From contig NC_135561.1 of NCBI RefSeq assembly GCF_964340395.1, forward strand, positions 13,373,961-13,437,960: DNA of 64,000 bases, given 5' to 3'. The stretch's first letter is position 1. Each line of letters begins with the position of its first letter. Source of the DNA: Glandiceps talaboti. Lineage: Eukaryota > Hemichordata > Enteropneusta > Spengelidae. Both the position numbers and the translations under genes were made by a program. This document shows, in pieces, positions 61,800 to 64,000 of this stretch. The notes beneath the pieces are model-generated. The model worked only from the letters and a program-made list of their open reading frames with translations, was not told the origin of the DNA and made no database searches.

Positions 61800-62815
61800 A
61801 ACAGGTGATAACACATCCATTCCAATACAAATATGTGTGAAGTACATGTGATAACACATCCATTCCAATACAAATGTGTGTGAAGGACATGTGATAACAC
61901 ATCCATTCCTGATGTGTGAAGGACATGTGATAACACATCCATTCCTGATGTGTGAAGGCATGTGATAACACATCCATTCCTGATGTGTGAAGGCATGTGA
62001 TAACACATCCATTCCTGATGTGTGAAGGACATGTGATAACACACCCATTCCAGTACAAATATGTGTGAAGGACATGTGATAACACATCCATTCCTGATGT
62101 GTGAAGGCATGTGATAACACATCCATTCCTGATGTGTGAAGGACATGTGATAACACACCCATTCCAATACAAATATGTGTGAAGGACATGTGATAACACA
62201 TCCATTCCTGATATGTGAAGGACATGTGATAACACATCCATTCCTGATGTGTGAAGGACATGTGATAACACATCCATTCCTGATGTGTGAAGGACATGTG
62301 ATAACACACCCATTCCAATACAAATATGTGTGAAGGACATGTGATAACACATCCATTCCTGATATGTGAAGGACATGTGATAACACATCCATTCCTGATG
62401 TGTGAAGGACATGTGATAACACATCCATTCCTGATGTGTGAAGGACATGTGATAACACTTCCATTCCTGATGTGTGAAGGACATGTGATAACACATCCAT
62501 TCCTTATACAAATATGTGTGAAGGACATGTGATAACACATCCATTCCTGATGTGTGAAGAACATGTGATAACACATCCATTCCTGGTGTGTGAAGGACAT
62601 GTGATAACACTTCCATTCCTGATGTGTGAAGGACATGTGATAACACATCCATTCCTGATGTGTGAAGGACATGTGATAACACTTCCATTCCTGATGTGTG
62701 AAGGACATGTGATAACACATCCATTCCTGATGTGTGAAGGACATGTGATAACACATCCATTCCTTATACAAATATGTGTGAAGGACATGTGATAACACTT
62801 CCATTCTGATACAAA
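61800..62815. repeat. ~36-bp minisatellite with a longer unit variant, about 28 copies
   Basis: The basic unit is TGTGTGAAGGACATGTGATA plus ACACATCCATTCCTGA. A longer variant replaces the spacer by AATACAAATATG (or TATACAAATATG) and appears at intervals, giving a higher-order arrangement. Single-unit variants (GGCATG deletion, CACTTCC, CACACCC) are shared by non-adjacent units. The near-multiple-of-three unit keeps several minus-strand frames open. Confidence 0.96.
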
Positions 62816-62839
62816 TATATCTACCTTTTAAACTAAACA

Positions 62840-64000
62840 CAGACTACAACACCATAGGCCATCAATATCAAGGACAATACTGAAAGGAAATGAATCACAC
62901 AGGCTGTAAATAGGAATTACTCTAAAGGAGATACAATTATCATAAATCACATGTCAGGTATATATTGAATGTGTTTTCTGACCTGAATGCTTCACAGTTT
63001 TTTTACTTATATTTATATGTATTAATTCATTACTCTGATTAAGTTTACAAGGATGATCAAAATGAATGACTTGTACAAATATTGAAATTTAGTTTATAAA
63101 GATGCTCAAAATACAAAGCCTGTCACACCCCCCCCCTTCCTCAAAAGTGATACCCTTGCAAAACAAACTGAAAAACATCAAAAATTGGATAAGTTTCTAA
63201 GTTAAAAAAAAAATCAAAATAAAACATCAAGAAATTGTATGATTGTTTGAAGTTTATAACTGAAATTCTAAAAGGTGAAATAAAACAATGTGAAATTGAT
63301 CAAAACTGAAATGTTTCTAAGATCTAAATATTGAAATAAAATACAAAATAGGTAAAAACTGGGTCTGTCTCCTAAGACCTTAAAAAAAGTGAATAAGAAA
63401 AAACTGAAATAGATTGAAACTTAGGCATGTTTCTAAGATCTTCAAGTAAAACACATAACACATCAAGACAATCTGATGGGATTATTTCAATGTTTACCTT
63501 GACTGAATCTCATCTGTCAAAGTCAAAGTAAAGACATTAAAATGATAGATAAGTTACACAATGGATTTAGGACACTGATATTACTGAGGTCTGTAAACTA
63601 CTCTTCTCTACTCTATAAACCATTATCATCTATCCAAACTTGATGGACACTGCTACTGACTTATCAGTGATCAGTAAGAAAATACTGTAGGGCTGTTTGA
63701 TACAGGAAAATATGGGGTATGATAATGGTACTTTGTGATTTTAGATTGTTTGGCAGTGATGTTCATCAATTGATCAACAAGAAATACAGACACAGGCATC
63801 ACATGATAGATTATCGGTGTATCTGGGGTACCGAGTTTAAAGGTTACATTAAAAGAGTATCAAATATTGTGACATATGTTAGTAACTTCAAGATGTTGGT
63901 ACTGTTGAGGTCGTTGAGATGTGCAAACTATTCTTCTAAGTTCTATTCTATCACCCACTGGTAAATGTAAGTGCTGTCATTTTATGATGACATGTACTTG
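62840..64000. other. Right edge without recognised gene
   Basis: AT-rich sequence. There is a faint ~300-bp internal similarity between 63530-63640 and 63845-63950 (ATTACTGAGGTCTGTAAACT versus GTTGAGGTCGTTGAGATGTG, then CTATTCTTCT). The 81-codon frame at 63719-63964 has no recognisable motif. Confidence 0.4.

Noticed and set aside
61800-62815. CRISPR-like array appearance
   Set aside because: The repeats are contiguous minisatellite units without unique spacers, in an animal genome with spliced genes.
61743-62840. 365-codon minus-strand open frame (and two overlapping ones) through the 36-bp minisatellite
   Set aside because: Several frames are open at once because the unit is close to a multiple of three and lacks stops; no non-repeat domain.

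Overview
This window is nuclear DNA of an intron-rich animal, most likely a marine invertebrate. It is AT-rich, its genes are split by GT-AG introns, and it is full of microsatellites, minisatellites and small fold-back transposons. It also carries a Penelope-like retroelement with a C-terminal GIY-YIG domain. The VAC8-type armadillo gene argues against a vertebrate. I cannot name the species.

Left edge (1-3.9 kb): a decayed Ty3/gypsy pol fragment, then a 5'-truncated Penelope-like element on the minus strand. The element is bordered by direct repeats that contain a hammerhead-ribozyme-like fold. A nearby paralogous copy of its target looks like an unoccupied insertion site.

4-27 kb, minus strand: a complete 13-coding-exon gene (19192 to 8543; 553 codons plus stop) for a VAC8-like armadillo-repeat protein with a cysteine-rich N-terminus. 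Several exons encode one ARM repeat each. Two of its exon 3' ends, donor site included, have been amplified into tandem arrays in the following intron. A possible upstream exon at about 26.5 kb puts its promoter close to, and divergent from, the next gene.

27.2-36.2 kb, plus strand: a 5-exon gene for a 1310-residue SR/RS-rich nuclear protein of the THRAP3/BCLAF1 family, with a probable poly(A) signal at 36128. Its introns hold fold-back elements and a dispersed repeat.

36.6-43 kb: repeats, including a 1.2-kb element with short inverted ends, a tandemly duplicated gene-tail-like segment, and two TA-flanked MITE-like elements.

43.1-54.4 kb, minus strand: a complete 14-coding-exon MTMR9 (myotubularin-related protein 9, 549 residues), a catalytically dead lipid-phosphatase homologue. 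One of its splice-acceptor edges is also amplified into a tandem array.

54.4-64 kb: a 368-bp MITE directly abutting an unidentified 93-codon plus-strand coding fragment, then three large minisatellites. The three complete genes act in vacuole/endomembrane biology (VAC8-like), phosphoinositide metabolism (MTMR9) and mRNA processing/transcription (THRAP3/BCLAF1). Nothing suggests they form one pathway. All exon coordinates were derived by hand from splice motifs, reading-frame continuity and remembered family sequences; no alignment was run.
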